Origin: Tissierella sp032104385
GTDB lineage: Bacteria; Bacillota; Clostridia; Tissierellales; Tissierellaceae
DNA: 64,000 nucleotides
Reading direction: 5' to 3'
NCBI RefSeq assembly: GCF_032104385.1
Contig: NZ_DAMCHJ010000012.1
Coordinates: 53,332 to 117,331, forward strand
The notes beneath the pieces are model-generated. The model was not told where the DNA came from and did not search any database. It worked only from the letters and a program-made list of their open reading frames with translations. Positions 53,385 to 62,730 of this stretch are shown piece by piece. A program made the translations under genes and the position numbers. The number at the start of each line of letters is the position of its first letter. The first letter of the stretch is position 1.

Positions 53385-55298
53385 ATGTTAGTCCTTTCAT
53401 GTAGCAATATAATTAAAACTTATGTAATAGATACTATTTTAGACTGTCTTAGTTTTACTGTAGAAGATGGAGATAAAATTGGGGTAATTGGACTAAATGG
53501 TTCAGGAAAAACCACACTTTTCAATATCTTAAGCGGTGAAATCCATCAAGATAGTGGAGAGATATATATTCAAAAAGATATAAAAATTGGATATTTGAAA
53601 CAACATACAAAAATAGAAAGCAATAAAAATGTTTTTGACGAATGTTTGGAAGTCTTTCTTCCCTTAATAAAAATGGAAGAAAATTTAAGAGAACTTGAGC
53701 ATAAAATTTCATTGGAAAGTGAAAAGGGTACCACTGAAAAATTAAACATCTTAATGGATGAATATGCTCATATGTCAGAAGAGTTCTTATCTTTAAATGG
53801 ATATGGATATAAATCAGAAATTAAAGGCACACTTAAAGGCTTAGGCTTTAATGATGAGGATTTAGAAAAGCAGGTTAATATCCTTAGCGGCGGACAAAAA
53901 TCACGTTTATCATTAGCTAAGCTACTTCTTGAAAAGCCAGATATTTTATTATTAGATGAGCCTACTAACCATTTAGATATAGATGCTATTGAATGGCTAG
54001 AAAAATTTTTAAAAGATTATAAAGGAGCTGCACTTATAATATCCCATGATAGATATTTCTTAGATAATGTTGTAAATAGAATATTTCACTTAGAAAACTT
54101 AAAATTAAATATTTACAACACCAATTATACTAATTTTATGGCTAGAAGAAAAAAAGAACTAGAATTATATAAAAAACATTTTGAAGATCAACAGAAAGAA
54201 ATAAAAAGGCAGGAAGAAATAATTCAAAGATTTAAAGCTTATGGAGGAGAAAGATATCATGGTCTTGCCCAGTCCAGACAAAAAATGTTAGATAAAATGA
54301 AACTACTGCCTAAACCACAAAGTGATCAAAAAAAAGCAAGAATTAAATTTGAACCAAAGATAAAATCAGGCAGAGATGTTCTACAAGTAGAGAACCTTGA
54401 AAAATCCTTTGGAGATTTAAAGCTTCTAAAAGATATACATTTTAATATTTATAGAGGAGAAAAGGTTGGACTTATCGGTGCTAATGGTATTGGAAAAACC
54501 ACTTTATTTAAAATAATCCTAGGGCAAATTTCTAAAGATAATGGAGATATAACCCTTGGTCATCATGTTGTATCTGGTTACTTTGACCAAGAAATGGATA
54601 GACTCAATCTAAATAAAACCATCATAGATGAAATATGGGATGAAAATCCAAATTTTGATCACTACCAGGTAAGGACAATCCTTAGTCAGTTTATGTTCAT
54701 AGGTGATGATATATTTAAGGAAATCTCAGATTTAAGTGGTGGGGAAAAAGGAAGACTTTCTTTACTGAAATTAATGTTATCCAATGCAAACTTCCTATTA
54801 ATGGATGAACCTACTAACCATTTAGATATAGACTCTAAAGAGGTTTTAGAAGAATCAATACTTGATTATGAAGGTACATTATTTGTAATATCTCACGATA
54901 GATATTTTTTAAATAGGGTAACAGATAAGATTCTAGAATTAACTGTAGATGGAATTAAGGAATATTTAGGAAATTATGATTATTATCTAGAAAAGAAAAA
55001 TGAAATAATATATGTAGAAAATGAAGATGATGGCAAAACAAAGACTCAAATAAAACTAGAAAAAAGAAAAGAAAAGGAATTAATACAAGAAGAAAGAGCC
55101 AAAAAAAAGAAAATAGTCAATTTAGAAGAAAAAATAAATGAAGAAGAATGTAAACTTGAAGAATTGGACAATCTTCTTTGTAACCCTCTAATATATGAAG
55201 AGCCTGAAAAGATTGTTGAATTAACGAAAAAAAGAGAAACAATTCAACTTACATTAGATGAGTTGTATAATGAATGGATTTTATTGACGGAAGAATAA
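53385..55298 (+). CDS. ABC-F family ribosome-associated ATPase
   Basis: 637 residues. Two ABC domains: Walker A GLNGSGKTT and GANGIGKTT, signatures LSGGQKSRL and LSGGEKGRL, and two LLLDEPTNHLDID or LLMDEPTNHLDID boxes. A linker of charged helices lies between, and a C-terminal coiled coil (about 550-637) closes the protein. No membrane segment. It belongs with YdiF/Uup-type translation factors; an antibiotic-resistance role is possible but not shown. AGGAGG upstream. Confidence 0.92.
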   Translation: MLVLSCSNIIKTYVIDTILDCLSFTVEDGDKIGVIGLNGSGKTTLFNILSGEIHQDSGEIYIQKDIKIGYLKQHTKIESNKNVFDECLEVFLPLIKMEENLRELEHKISLESEKGTTEKLNILMDEYAHMSEEFLSLNGYGYKSEIKGTLKGLGFNDEDLEKQVNILSGGQKSRLSLAKLLLEKPDILLLDEPTNHLDIDAIEWLEKFLKDYKGAALIISHDRYFLDNVVNRIFHLENLKLNIYNTNYTNFMARRKKELELYKKHFEDQQKEIKRQEEIIQRFKAYGGERYHGLAQSRQKMLDKMKLLPKPQSDQKKARIKFEPKIKSGRDVLQVENLEKSFGDLKLLKDIHFNIYRGEKVGLIGANGIGKTTLFKIILGQISKDNGDITLGHHVVSGYFDQEMDRLNLNKTIIDEIWDENPNFDHYQVRTILSQFMFIGDDIFKEISDLSGGEKGRLSLLKLMLSNANFLLMDEPTNHLDIDSKEVLEESILDYEGTLFVISHDRYFLNRVTDKILELTVDGIKEYLGNYDYYLEKKNEIIYVENEDDGKTKTQIKLEKRKEKELIQEERAKKKKIVNLEEKINEEECKLEELDNLLCNPLIYEEPEKIVELTKKRETIQLTLDELYNEWILLTEE

Positions 55299-55318
55299 CT
55301 CCACATATAATTCACATC

Positions 55319-55436
55319 TTATACACAATACCCACAAGTTTATCCACAATCCAAGCCCTTTATTTTAAGGTTTTCCATATATTATTCACATTGTCCACAG
55401 TTTATTGTAATAAATCATCTTATTATATGTGGACAA
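55319..55436. other. DnaA-box cluster between convergent genes
   Basis: Within 118 bp: TTATACACA (55319), perfect TTATCCACA (55340), TTATTCACA (55382), TTGTCCACA (55391), and on the minus strand TTGTCCACA (55428-55436). The last three also form part of an inverted repeat (CACATTGTCCACA and its complement). No dnaA, dnaN or rpmH is nearby, so it is not a normal oriC; titration sites of the DBC or datA type are a better comparison. Confidence 0.65.
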
Positions 55437-55462
55437 TGTGTGGAATAATTTGTTAAAAAGTA

Positions 55463-56467
55463 TCAAATTAAGTCTAAACTTGGTACAACATTTAAATGTA
55501 AATCCGATTCCTTACCTTCTTTATAGTTAAAATATGCTGCTGCACCAATCATAGCTGCATTATCTGTGCATAATATCTTAGATGGGTAAAATATATTTAT
55601 ATTTTCATTTTTCCCTCTCTCTTCCATCATATTTCTTAAACCTTGATTTGCAGCTACCCCCCCAGCTATAACTATTTTGTTAGAATTTCTTTCATGAGCA
55701 AGCCTAAATGATTTATCCACAAGTACATCTAATACAGCCTGTTGAAAAGATGCTGCTACATCTTCTATTATAATATCCTGACCTTTTTGTTCCCTTTGAT
55801 TTAAATAGTTTAACACTGCCGTCTTAAGTCCGCTAAAGCTAAAGTCATAGGATTTTGGCTCTAACATTACTCTAGGAAAATCTATAGCATCTTTATTTCC
55901 ATTTTCAGATAATTTGTCTATAACTGGTCCTCCCGGATAAGGAAGTCCCAAGGCTCTAGCTACCTTATCAAAGGCCTCCCCTGCTGCATCATCTCTTGTT
56001 CTACCTATTAATTCATAATTAGTATAACTATTTACTTGTACTAAATAAGTATGTCCACCCGATACTATTAAACAGGTAAAAGGCGGCTCTAAATCTTTAT
56101 GTTCAATATAATTTGCACAGACATGACCTTCTATATGGTTTACTCCAATAATAGGTCTATCTAGTCCATAGGCTAAGGCCTTAGCAGTTGATATACCTAT
56201 AAGTAAAGCTCCTACTAATCCTGGCCCTTGAGTCACTCCTATTAAGTCTATATTATCAAATCCAATATTTGCTTTATCTAATGCTTCTTGTATAATAGGG
56301 TTTATACTCTCTATATGCTTTCTTGAAGCTATTTCTGGTACTACGCCTCCAAATTTTCTATGAATATCTATCTGAGAAGATATTATATTAGATAAAACTT
56401 CCCTTCCATTTTTAATCACAGCAACTGACGTTTCATCACAGGAAGTTTCTATGGCTAATGTCAACAT
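55463..56467 (-). CDS. tsaD: tRNA t6A37 threonylcarbamoyltransferase TsaD
   Basis: 334 residues. ASKHA-fold protein with the metal site HIEGH (GVNHIEGHVCANY), IETSCDETSVAVI at the N-terminus and the phosphate loops of the family. It transfers the threonylcarbamoyl group to A37 of ANN-decoding tRNAs with TsaB and TsaE. I chose the ATG at 56467 after GAGGTG. Last gene of the tsa operon. Confidence 0.97.
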   Translation of the reverse strand: MLTLAIETSCDETSVAVIKNGREVLSNIISSQIDIHRKFGGVVPEIASRKHIESINPIIQEALDKANIGFDNIDLIGVTQGPGLVGALLIGISTAKALAYGLDRPIIGVNHIEGHVCANYIEHKDLEPPFTCLIVSGGHTYLVQVNSYTNYELIGRTRDDAAGEAFDKVARALGLPYPGGPVIDKLSENGNKDAIDFPRVMLEPKSYDFSFSGLKTAVLNYLNQREQKGQDIIIEDVAASFQQAVLDVLVDKSFRLAHERNSNKIVIAGGVAANQGLRNMMEERGKNENINIFYPSKILCTDNAAMIGAAAYFNYKEGKESDLHLNVVPSLDLI

Positions 56468-56485
56468 ACTATACACCTCTTAATT

Positions 56486-56929
56486 CTATAATTTTTTCCA
56501 CATAATTATTGCATTTTCATTATCATCTGCATAATAATTTGGTCTAATTCCTGATTCAATAAAACCATATTCTTTATATAAATGTTGGGCTACTATGTTA
56601 GATTCTCTTACTTCTAAAGTCATCCCGCCAATATTTTGCTTAATACACAAGGAAATAAGAGCTTCTACTATGGCTTTGCCTGCACCTATATTTCTATATT
56701 TGCTTTCTACTGCAATATTAGTTATATGTCCTTCATCTAATATCAGCCATATACCACCATATCCCACTACTACATCGTCTATTTCAGCTACAATATATCT
56801 AGCTAATTGATTTTTAGTTATTTCAAGTAAAAAAGCTTCCCTTGTCCAAGGAGTAGTAAAGGCATCCTTCTCTATTTCCATTATTCTATCTAAATCTTCT
56901 TCTTCCATTTTTCGGATAATAATACCCAT
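56486..56929 (-). CDS. rimI: Ribosomal-protein S18 alanine N-acetyltransferase RimI
   Basis: 147-residue GNAT protein. Acetyl-CoA loop RNIGAGKAIVEALI, and TLEVRESNIVAQHLYKEYGF is typical of RimI. Located between tsaB and tsaD, its usual place in Firmicutes. Confidence 0.94.
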   Translation of the reverse strand: MGIIIRKMEEEDLDRIMEIEKDAFTTPWTREAFLLEITKNQLARYIVAEIDDVVVGYGGIWLILDEGHITNIAVESKYRNIGAGKAIVEALISLCIKQNIGGMTLEVRESNIVAQHLYKEYGFIESGIRPNYYADDNENAIIMWKKL

Positions 56930-56930
56930 T

Positions 56931-57632
56931 TTATCTTTGCTCCCTTTCTCTTAATTCCCTTTGAGCTTGTGATTCTCTTAAATATTCTGGTACTAAAGTA
57001 AAATAGTCATCTTTAATTCCTTCATTATACTTAATAATTGCTAATTCTCCTATACTAGTAGCTCTGCAAAAATTATGGCCAATAGTTGAAAACCTTGCTT
57101 TTTCCTTTAATCTCTCTTTAATCTTCTCTTTATGTAATAAGGATCCATCTCCATTTACTAATACTTTATCATATGATTTATCAAGAATATCTAATAAATC
57201 ATATATATTAAGTACATCTGGCTCCATTATTGTCTTAATCTTACTGTCTTCCCAAGTATATATACCTGTATAAACTCGATCTCTTCTCGCATCAATCATT
57301 GGAACAATCGTTTCTCCATAAGGCAAATTAAAGGCTAAGGCTTCTAAAGTAGATATACCTACTATTGGCTTATTAAATAAATGGGCAAATGCTTTTACTG
57401 TTGCCACACCAATTCTAAGACCAGTAAAAGAACCAGGACCTATAGCAACACCATAAAGGTCAATATCACTAACCTTTAAATCTAAACTATCTAAAACTTC
57501 CTTAATCATAGGTACTAATTTTTCAGAATGAGTTTCCTCTTGATTTAAGGAATACTCCCCTAATACTCTATTTTCATCTAATACGGTACAAGTTGCCATC
57601 ATAGTTGATGTATCTAAAGCTAATATTTTCAA
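56931..57632 (-). CDS. tsaB: t6A synthesis partner TsaB
   Basis: 233 residues. Starts MKILALDTSTM; GVAIGPGSFTGLRIGVATVK is the family signature. It lacks the HxEGH metal site of TsaD, as expected for the scaffold paralogue. Overlaps tsaE by 4 nt (ATGA). Confidence 0.96.
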   Translation of the reverse strand: MKILALDTSTMMATCTVLDENRVLGEYSLNQEETHSEKLVPMIKEVLDSLDLKVSDIDLYGVAIGPGSFTGLRIGVATVKAFAHLFNKPIVGISTLEALAFNLPYGETIVPMIDARRDRVYTGIYTWEDSKIKTIMEPDVLNIYDLLDILDKSYDKVLVNGDGSLLHKEKIKERLKEKARFSTIGHNFCRATSIGELAIIKYNEGIKDDYFTLVPEYLRESQAQRELREREQR

Positions 57633-58096
57633 TTTTTCTCCAACTCCTTAAGTATCTCTATATATCTATTGCCAAATCCTTTTATATTTATTATCCTTTC
57701 ATCTAAAGCTTTACCCTTTTCTATATCTAATATAACCCTTTCCTTAGGTAATAATCTTTCTATTTTTTCTGCCCATTCTATTATACAGACACCTTTACCA
57801 TAAAAATATTCGTCAAAACCTAAATCATAAATTTCCTCTACATTCTCTAATCTATATACATCAAAATGATAAACCGGCACTCTTCCATTATATTCATTTA
57901 TTAAAGCAAAAGTTGGACTGGTTATGTAATCAGTAACTCCAAGACCTAAACCTATTGATTTAGTTAAGGTAGTCTTTCCAGCACCTAGTTCACCATTTAG
58001 ACAAACTATATCTCCACTCTTTAGGATACTGCCTAATTTAATTCCGAACTCTTTTGTTTCTTTTAATCCCTCTAATCTTATTTCCAAAAATATCAA
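57629..58096 (-). CDS. tsaE: t6A synthesis ATPase TsaE
   Basis: 155 residues. Walker A GELGAGKTT, then SPTFALINEYNG and VYHFDVYRL. The ATPase that drives TsaD/TsaB turnover. The first in-frame TTG touches the AAAGG site; the TTG at 58087, 9 nt away, is a better start. First gene of the tsa operon. Confidence 0.95.
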   Translation of the reverse strand: MIFLEIRLEGLKETKEFGIKLGSILKSGDIVCLNGELGAGKTTLTKSIGLGLGVTDYITSPTFALINEYNGRVPVYHFDVYRLENVEEIYDLGFDEYFYGKGVCIIEWAEKIERLLPKERVILDIEKGKALDERIINIKGFGNRYIEILKELEKN

Positions 58097-58273
58097 CCTT
58101 TCATTTGTATGCTAATATTATATTATAACATAGGATAATAAAAATTAACAATTCCATAAATAAAAGAAACAGTTGACAATACTACTGTATCGCAGGCTGA
58201 ATTGAAGATCAGATATTAGTTCATAGATAGGACATATTTTATAATTATAAAATACTTAATTTTCATTAATTCG

Positions 58274-58666
58274 TTAAAACAACTTGTCATTTGTCTTATT
58301 TTTTATATTTTGACTTTTCTGTATAAAAATAAATTGAATAATAAATAAAACAAAAGCAACTAAACATAAGATAAATATTTTGTTTCCCCAAATCTTAAAA
58401 TATTTGGATGACATGTCAGCAAATACTCCATGAAAAAACATCCCACATCCTAACCCCATACCAGCTAATATGCTTAAAAGCAAGTCCATGTTACTTGAAA
58501 AAATATTTGACACCTTGGATTTTTTAATAGAATAAAAATTTACTATTGCCTTAATACAGTTTACAAGTACTATAAGAACTAAAATATAGTATACATTAAA
58601 ATTTATATGATAGTAATGCATGAGTTCCTCAAATGCACTATATTTACCATCTACATAGAAGTTCAT
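58274..58666 (-). CDS. Small membrane protein of unknown function
   Basis: 130 residues with three predicted membrane helices (YYILVLIVLVNCIKAIV, LLLSILAGMGLGCGMFF and IFILCLVAFVLFIIQFIF). No recognised family. AGAGGTG lies upstream of the ATG. It stands alone, 79 nt from the next gene. Confidence 0.65.
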   Translation of the reverse strand: MNFYVDGKYSAFEELMHYYHINFNVYYILVLIVLVNCIKAIVNFYSIKKSKVSNIFSSNMDLLLSILAGMGLGCGMFFHGVFADMSSKYFKIWGNKIFILCLVAFVLFIIQFIFIQKSQNIKNKTNDKLF

Positions 58667-58745
58667 ATTATCACACCTCTCAAAGTATTTTCTTTGTTTA
58701 TGGGTACCTTCTCTATAAATCCATTACTTTAATTAGTCCTCATAT

Positions 58746-59282
58746 CTATTCAAAAAATGAATTTAATGTTTCTTCATAGCTTGGAATATAAGTAATCTCC
58801 AGATCTACTTCCCATCCAAATAAATCTAACATTATCTTTTTCATATGATAAATTAACTTCCAAGGTGCTAAATCATTTCTTTTATTAATAAATATATCTG
58901 CATAATAGGAGGATTCTCCTTTATTATTTTTTATATCTAATAAACTACCTGTCTTATATTTAGGGAACATTTTATAACTAACATTATCCCCAGATATTTT
59001 CGTAGGATAACGAATAATTGTTACTAAGTGAGATTCTGATCCATTTAAAAGTTTCTCATGAGATTCTAAAAATTTATTATATTCCTTATCCTCTTTCTCT
59101 ATATAGAGATTATTTCCTATAAAATATTCCATACAGCCCAGATCCATTAGATCAAAATGAAATACTATATCTTCACCTTCTAAATCCGTTGTTATATCAA
59201 ATTCAACTTCACTAGGAAATTCACAAAACCCATATATACCAAACCAATAATCCCAATGACGAATACTTATATATCTTTTCAT
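58746..59282 (-). CDS. Hypothetical cytoplasmic protein
   Basis: 178 residues, soluble and acidic, rich in aromatic residues (RHWDYWFGIYGFCEFPSEVE). No motif or family recognised. AAGGGGC lies 8 nt before the ATG. The flanking 247 bp to 59529 hold no gene that I can support. Confidence 0.6.
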   Translation of the reverse strand: MKRYISIRHWDYWFGIYGFCEFPSEVEFDITTDLEGEDIVFHFDLMDLGCMEYFIGNNLYIEKEDKEYNKFLESHEKLLNGSESHLVTIIRYPTKISGDNVSYKMFPKYKTGSLLDIKNNKGESSYYADIFINKRNDLAPWKLIYHMKKIMLDLFGWEVDLEITYIPSYEETLNSFFE

Positions 59283-59529
59283 TTAATCTGCCCCTTATAA
59301 ATTATTTTTAGCCTTTACCTCCATACCTAGTGATTTTTTACTTAAGCTAAATTCTTTAAATTTAAAAATCCATCCTTATCTATATAATATTCTAGTATTT
59401 CAACATATCCATATTATTATCTTAACGCAAAAATCTTTGATTAATAATTGAAGGTATACCAGTTAAACTACAAAATATATTATTAAGATGGAATTTGTAA
59501 ATATTGTTAAATACTTTTATTGTTTTCTA

Positions 59530-60000
59530 CTATAATGAATATTCCATATAATAAAATTCATCTTTACCATCAAATGTATCTTTAATATATTTATCTTTAA
59601 TCTCAAATCCAACATCTAAGTAACATTTTATGGCTCTTTTATTGAAGGATCTTACTTCAAGTGTCACCGGATATTGAGGATATCTCTTCCTAGACTCTTT
59701 TATTAATAGCTTCATTATATCTTTACCATAACCTTTTCCACAAAAAGTAGGCTTTAATCCTATACCAATAATACTTTTACCACAATCATTTGTAATTCTT
59801 CCATATCCAATTAACTCATCATTATAAAATATGCCTATAAATTCATCTTCCCTCTTTTCCTTTATTGATAAACCCCATCCATTTTTTACTACCGTATCAT
59901 AATCTGAAAAATTATAAACAGCATATTCTTTCTCATATTTCCAATTACAAATTTCTATTGCATACTCCTCAGTTAATTCTTTAATAATATAATTACTCAT
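59530..60000 (-). CDS. GNAT-family N-acetyltransferase
   Basis: 156 residues. Acetyl-CoA-binding pattern LKPTFCGKGYGKDIMKLLI and a RimJ/RimL-like C-terminal TLEVRSFNKRAIKCYLDVGF. Substrate unknown. I chose the ATG at 60000, 7 nt after GAAGGAG, rather than the ATG 15 nt upstream that includes the site. Confidence 0.85.
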   Translation of the reverse strand: MSNYIIKELTEEYAIEICNWKYEKEYAVYNFSDYDTVVKNGWGLSIKEKREDEFIGIFYNDELIGYGRITNDCGKSIIGIGLKPTFCGKGYGKDIMKLLIKESRKRYPQYPVTLEVRSFNKRAIKCYLDVGFEIKDKYIKDTFDGKDEFYYMEYSL

Positions 60001-60520
60001 ATTTTTCTCCTTCATAATAATTACTTCACATAATCCTATATATACAACTGCCTTTCAATTAAATCCAATACTTTAATTTAATCTTTCACCCTTGAATTGT
60101 TCAGCTAAAAGCTCAATTTTTGTTTTTTATTGTTTGTTTTTAGCATAGGAATTGCTACAATATTACCCCATTTAGCTAAGTTGATTCTCCTATAAATTAC
60201 CTCTTTAAAAATTATTTCTTAAATATAGTATATACTATATGTGAACTATTACATATAGAAATACATTATAATATGTATTTACTATATTTATAGATAAAGC
60301 TTTAATACCCTTGATTTATCTCTGTTTCATGCTAATGTCATTGTTATATGACCTTGAAATTCTGAAGAATAACATAGAATTAATTTATAGACATAATTTT
60401 AGAGAGGATTGGTTCACTGGTTAATCCTCTCTAGTGTTGTTTTTTAAACTATTTTATTGTATTTTTATTCTCATCTTATTATTTAAAGATATTTTTGTTA
60501 TTATCTTGGTACCAATAGTT
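60001..60520. other. 520-bp intergenic region without a supported gene
   Basis: Very AT-rich. It holds an 18-bp palindrome ATATAGTATATACTATAT (about 60223-60240), an arm pair ATACAT-TATAAT-ATGTAT and the hairpin at 60400-60433. No frame over 40 codons with a ribosome site was found. Confidence 0.6.
60400..60433 (+). terminator. Orphan plus-strand terminator
   Basis: TAGAGAGGATT and AATCCTCTCTA arms with a 12-nt loop, followed on the plus strand by GTGTTGTTTTTT. No plus-strand gene ends here, so it may terminate a small RNA or a lost gene. Confidence 0.55.
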
Positions 60521-61966
60521 TTAGTTAGTAACAATGGGTATTCTAGTATCATCTATAATTATAGCTGTAACTTTTGTAACATCAATAGGAGTTTCTATAT
60601 CCCAATTTAAATTAAAAGTATGATTTTCAGGATTTTGACTTCCTCCTCCACCTTTCAATTGAATAATACCATCTACATTTTCAACTTTAATTATCATCTC
60701 TCTAATGTGGCAATCCTCCCCTTTATAGGTCCCCATTGCTTGTAATCCTAAAGGACTTAATGTTATATATTCAAAAACATGTCCTTCAAATGAAATATCA
60801 TTTGTCCAAGTGAGAATGTTTGGGTTTGAATTACTTAAATTTGCCACAACTCTCCAATTACCTTCAACGCCAGAATGAACTGCACCAGTATAGGAAAGAG
60901 TATATTTGCTAAGGTCTTCTAAATTTATAGAAAATATAAATTCTTCATACTTATATATAGCATCACCATAATCATTTCTTTCAAAGTCTAGAAAATTATT
61001 TTTTCCATCTGCAAGTAAAACTAAACTATAGTCATAGGATATTAAATTTCCATCTTTATCCTTTATGTCAATGGTTGGGTCACTGGTGCCAAATTCTTTA
61101 TTAAAAATCTTACCTGTCTGAACATGTAATTTCCCATCTATAATACCTATATTAGAAATCCATTGGTCTTTTTCACCATGAGGCATACTGGCATAATTAC
61201 CTGGTAAAAGTGCTTTTGTATATAAACTATAATTATCTGCCAAATTCATACCACCCCAAACTTGTACTTTATCAATAGTTACAGTATCTTTGTCTTTAAT
61301 TGTTGAAAGAGATAAATTTATTGGTTCTTCTTCATAAGCTATTTCATCAAAATAAATTAGTGAACTACCAAGCTCCAATGGATCTGATAATGGTGTATCT
61401 AAGTCAGTAGTTATATTGAATTCATAATAAATAGTATTAGTATCGGAATCAAAATAAATCATTTTTTGTTTCCAGGAAAATCCAGACAACAAAGAATCCT
61501 TAGTTTCTAAGAATTTATCTGGAGTTCGCTGATTCATTTTAACACTAAATCCATCTCTAAAGGCAGTTTTTTCTGTCAATCTATTCTCCCCTGTCATATC
61601 TTGAAGAGATAGATATACAATTGCTCTATTGTCATATTTTTGTGCACCAATTACCTCCATTCTAATGCCCTGATCCTCACTATAGACTCCAATAGGTTCT
61701 ATAACTTTGCCAAAACTTGGATTAAATTTCTTCATAAACCATTGAAAATTTCCCAATACTGCAGCAGTTGCACTAACAACTAAAAACATGGATAACACCA
61801 TAGCTACAATTATATGCCTTAGAAATAGTCTATGTCTGCTAGTTTGTGTTTTAGTATATGTTTTTTGTAATCTATTTTTCACTTGTTTTGTAATTTTGCT
61901 TGAATCAACAGTAATTTGAGAAAACATATCATATATTTTTTGCTCATCAATATCTAATTTACTCAT
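60521..61966 (-). CDS. DUF4179 anti-sigma-like membrane protein
   Basis: 481 residues. A short cytoplasmic N-terminus (MSKLDIDEQKIYDMFSQ), one membrane helix (HIIVAMVLSMFLVVSATAAV) and a large outer domain with the DUF4179 start (FQWFMKKFNPSFGKVIEPIG). Such proteins are usually anti-sigma factors of ECF sigma genes, and the sigma gene lies directly upstream with an 8-nt overlap. The ATG at 61966 follows AAAGGAG. Confidence 0.85.
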   Translation of the reverse strand: MSKLDIDEQKIYDMFSQITVDSSKITKQVKNRLQKTYTKTQTSRHRLFLRHIIVAMVLSMFLVVSATAAVLGNFQWFMKKFNPSFGKVIEPIGVYSEDQGIRMEVIGAQKYDNRAIVYLSLQDMTGENRLTEKTAFRDGFSVKMNQRTPDKFLETKDSLLSGFSWKQKMIYFDSDTNTIYYEFNITTDLDTPLSDPLELGSSLIYFDEIAYEEEPINLSLSTIKDKDTVTIDKVQVWGGMNLADNYSLYTKALLPGNYASMPHGEKDQWISNIGIIDGKLHVQTGKIFNKEFGTSDPTIDIKDKDGNLISYDYSLVLLADGKNNFLDFERNDYGDAIYKYEEFIFSINLEDLSKYTLSYTGAVHSGVEGNWRVVANLSNSNPNILTWTNDISFEGHVFEYITLSPLGLQAMGTYKGEDCHIREMIIKVENVDGIIQLKGGGGSQNPENHTFNLNWDIETPIDVTKVTAIIIDDTRIPIVTN

Positions 61967-62489
61967 GTTCAAACTCCTTTCTACTGTATTCAATATTTAT
62001 TTGTTTTGCCAATTTCTTCTTTGCTCTTTGATACTGCTTTCGTAAGGTCGATGGAGAAATACCAGTAAGCAAAGATAGTTCCTCATAACTTTGATCCTCC
62101 ATTATTCTCCCATATAGTAATGCCCGCTCCTTAGGTTTAAGTTTTCGCAAAGCTCGAAGTGTTTCATCACTTAGTCCTTCGTCTTGCTCCCCCAACACTG
62201 CTTCACTATGAATCTCACTAAAATAAAATATCTTATGTCTTTTTAGTTGATTTAAACTGCGATTATATGTGATTTTATATAACCATGCAGACAAATTTTC
62301 TCCATCAAATTTATTGCGATTTTCATATGCCGAGAGGAAACTCTCTTGTACTACATCTTCTGCCTCTTGATAATCACATAAAATTGCTGTTGCATAGCGG
62401 AGGAGCTTTTCGCCATAGAGATTAATCACCTCTTCTAATATAGCCTCTCCTCCAGTTGCAAATCTTTTACCAAGTTCTATATCTTCCAT
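61959..62489 (-). CDS. ECF-family sigma factor
   Basis: 176 residues. Region 2: LLRYATAILCDYQEAEDVVQ and AWLYKITYNRSLNQLKRHK. Region 4: LKPKERALLYGRIMEDQSYE followed by GISPSTLRKQYQRAKKKL. The ATG at 62489 follows AAAGGGGTG; a longer in-frame TTG start is unlikely. It pairs with the DUF4179 protein downstream. Confidence 0.88.
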   Translation of the reverse strand: MEDIELGKRFATGGEAILEEVINLYGEKLLRYATAILCDYQEAEDVVQESFLSAYENRNKFDGENLSAWLYKITYNRSLNQLKRHKIFYFSEIHSEAVLGEQDEGLSDETLRALRKLKPKERALLYGRIMEDQSYEELSLLTGISPSTLRKQYQRAKKKLAKQINIEYSRKEFEHE

Positions 62490-62579
62490 GGCTTCACCCC
62501 TTTCTTTTTTCCAGTCAACTGTACCCTTATAACAATTCAAAATTAGATTTTGTGACATATTTCCAAAATTATAATAAAA

Positions 62580-62611
62580 ATAGATGAAGAAAAAATGATT
62601 TCCTCATCTAT
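62580..62611 (-). terminator. Terminator after the TolB-like gene
   Basis: On the minus strand ATAGATGAGGAA and TTCTTCATCTAT pair with one mismatch, followed by TTTTATT. Confidence 0.65.
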
Positions 62612-62730
62612 ATATAAAACAGTCTGATTAAATTTGTTTTAATAATTATAAGTTTAAGACAATTAAAATCTCAAATAATTAATTCAACTTAGTTTAGCAG
62701 CTAATGTTCATCAAGTTCTATACATTTAAA

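Noticed and set aside
55299..55462. Chromosome origin oriC
   Set aside because: DnaA boxes are present, but dnaA, dnaN, rpmH and an AT-rich unwinding block with the usual order are missing.
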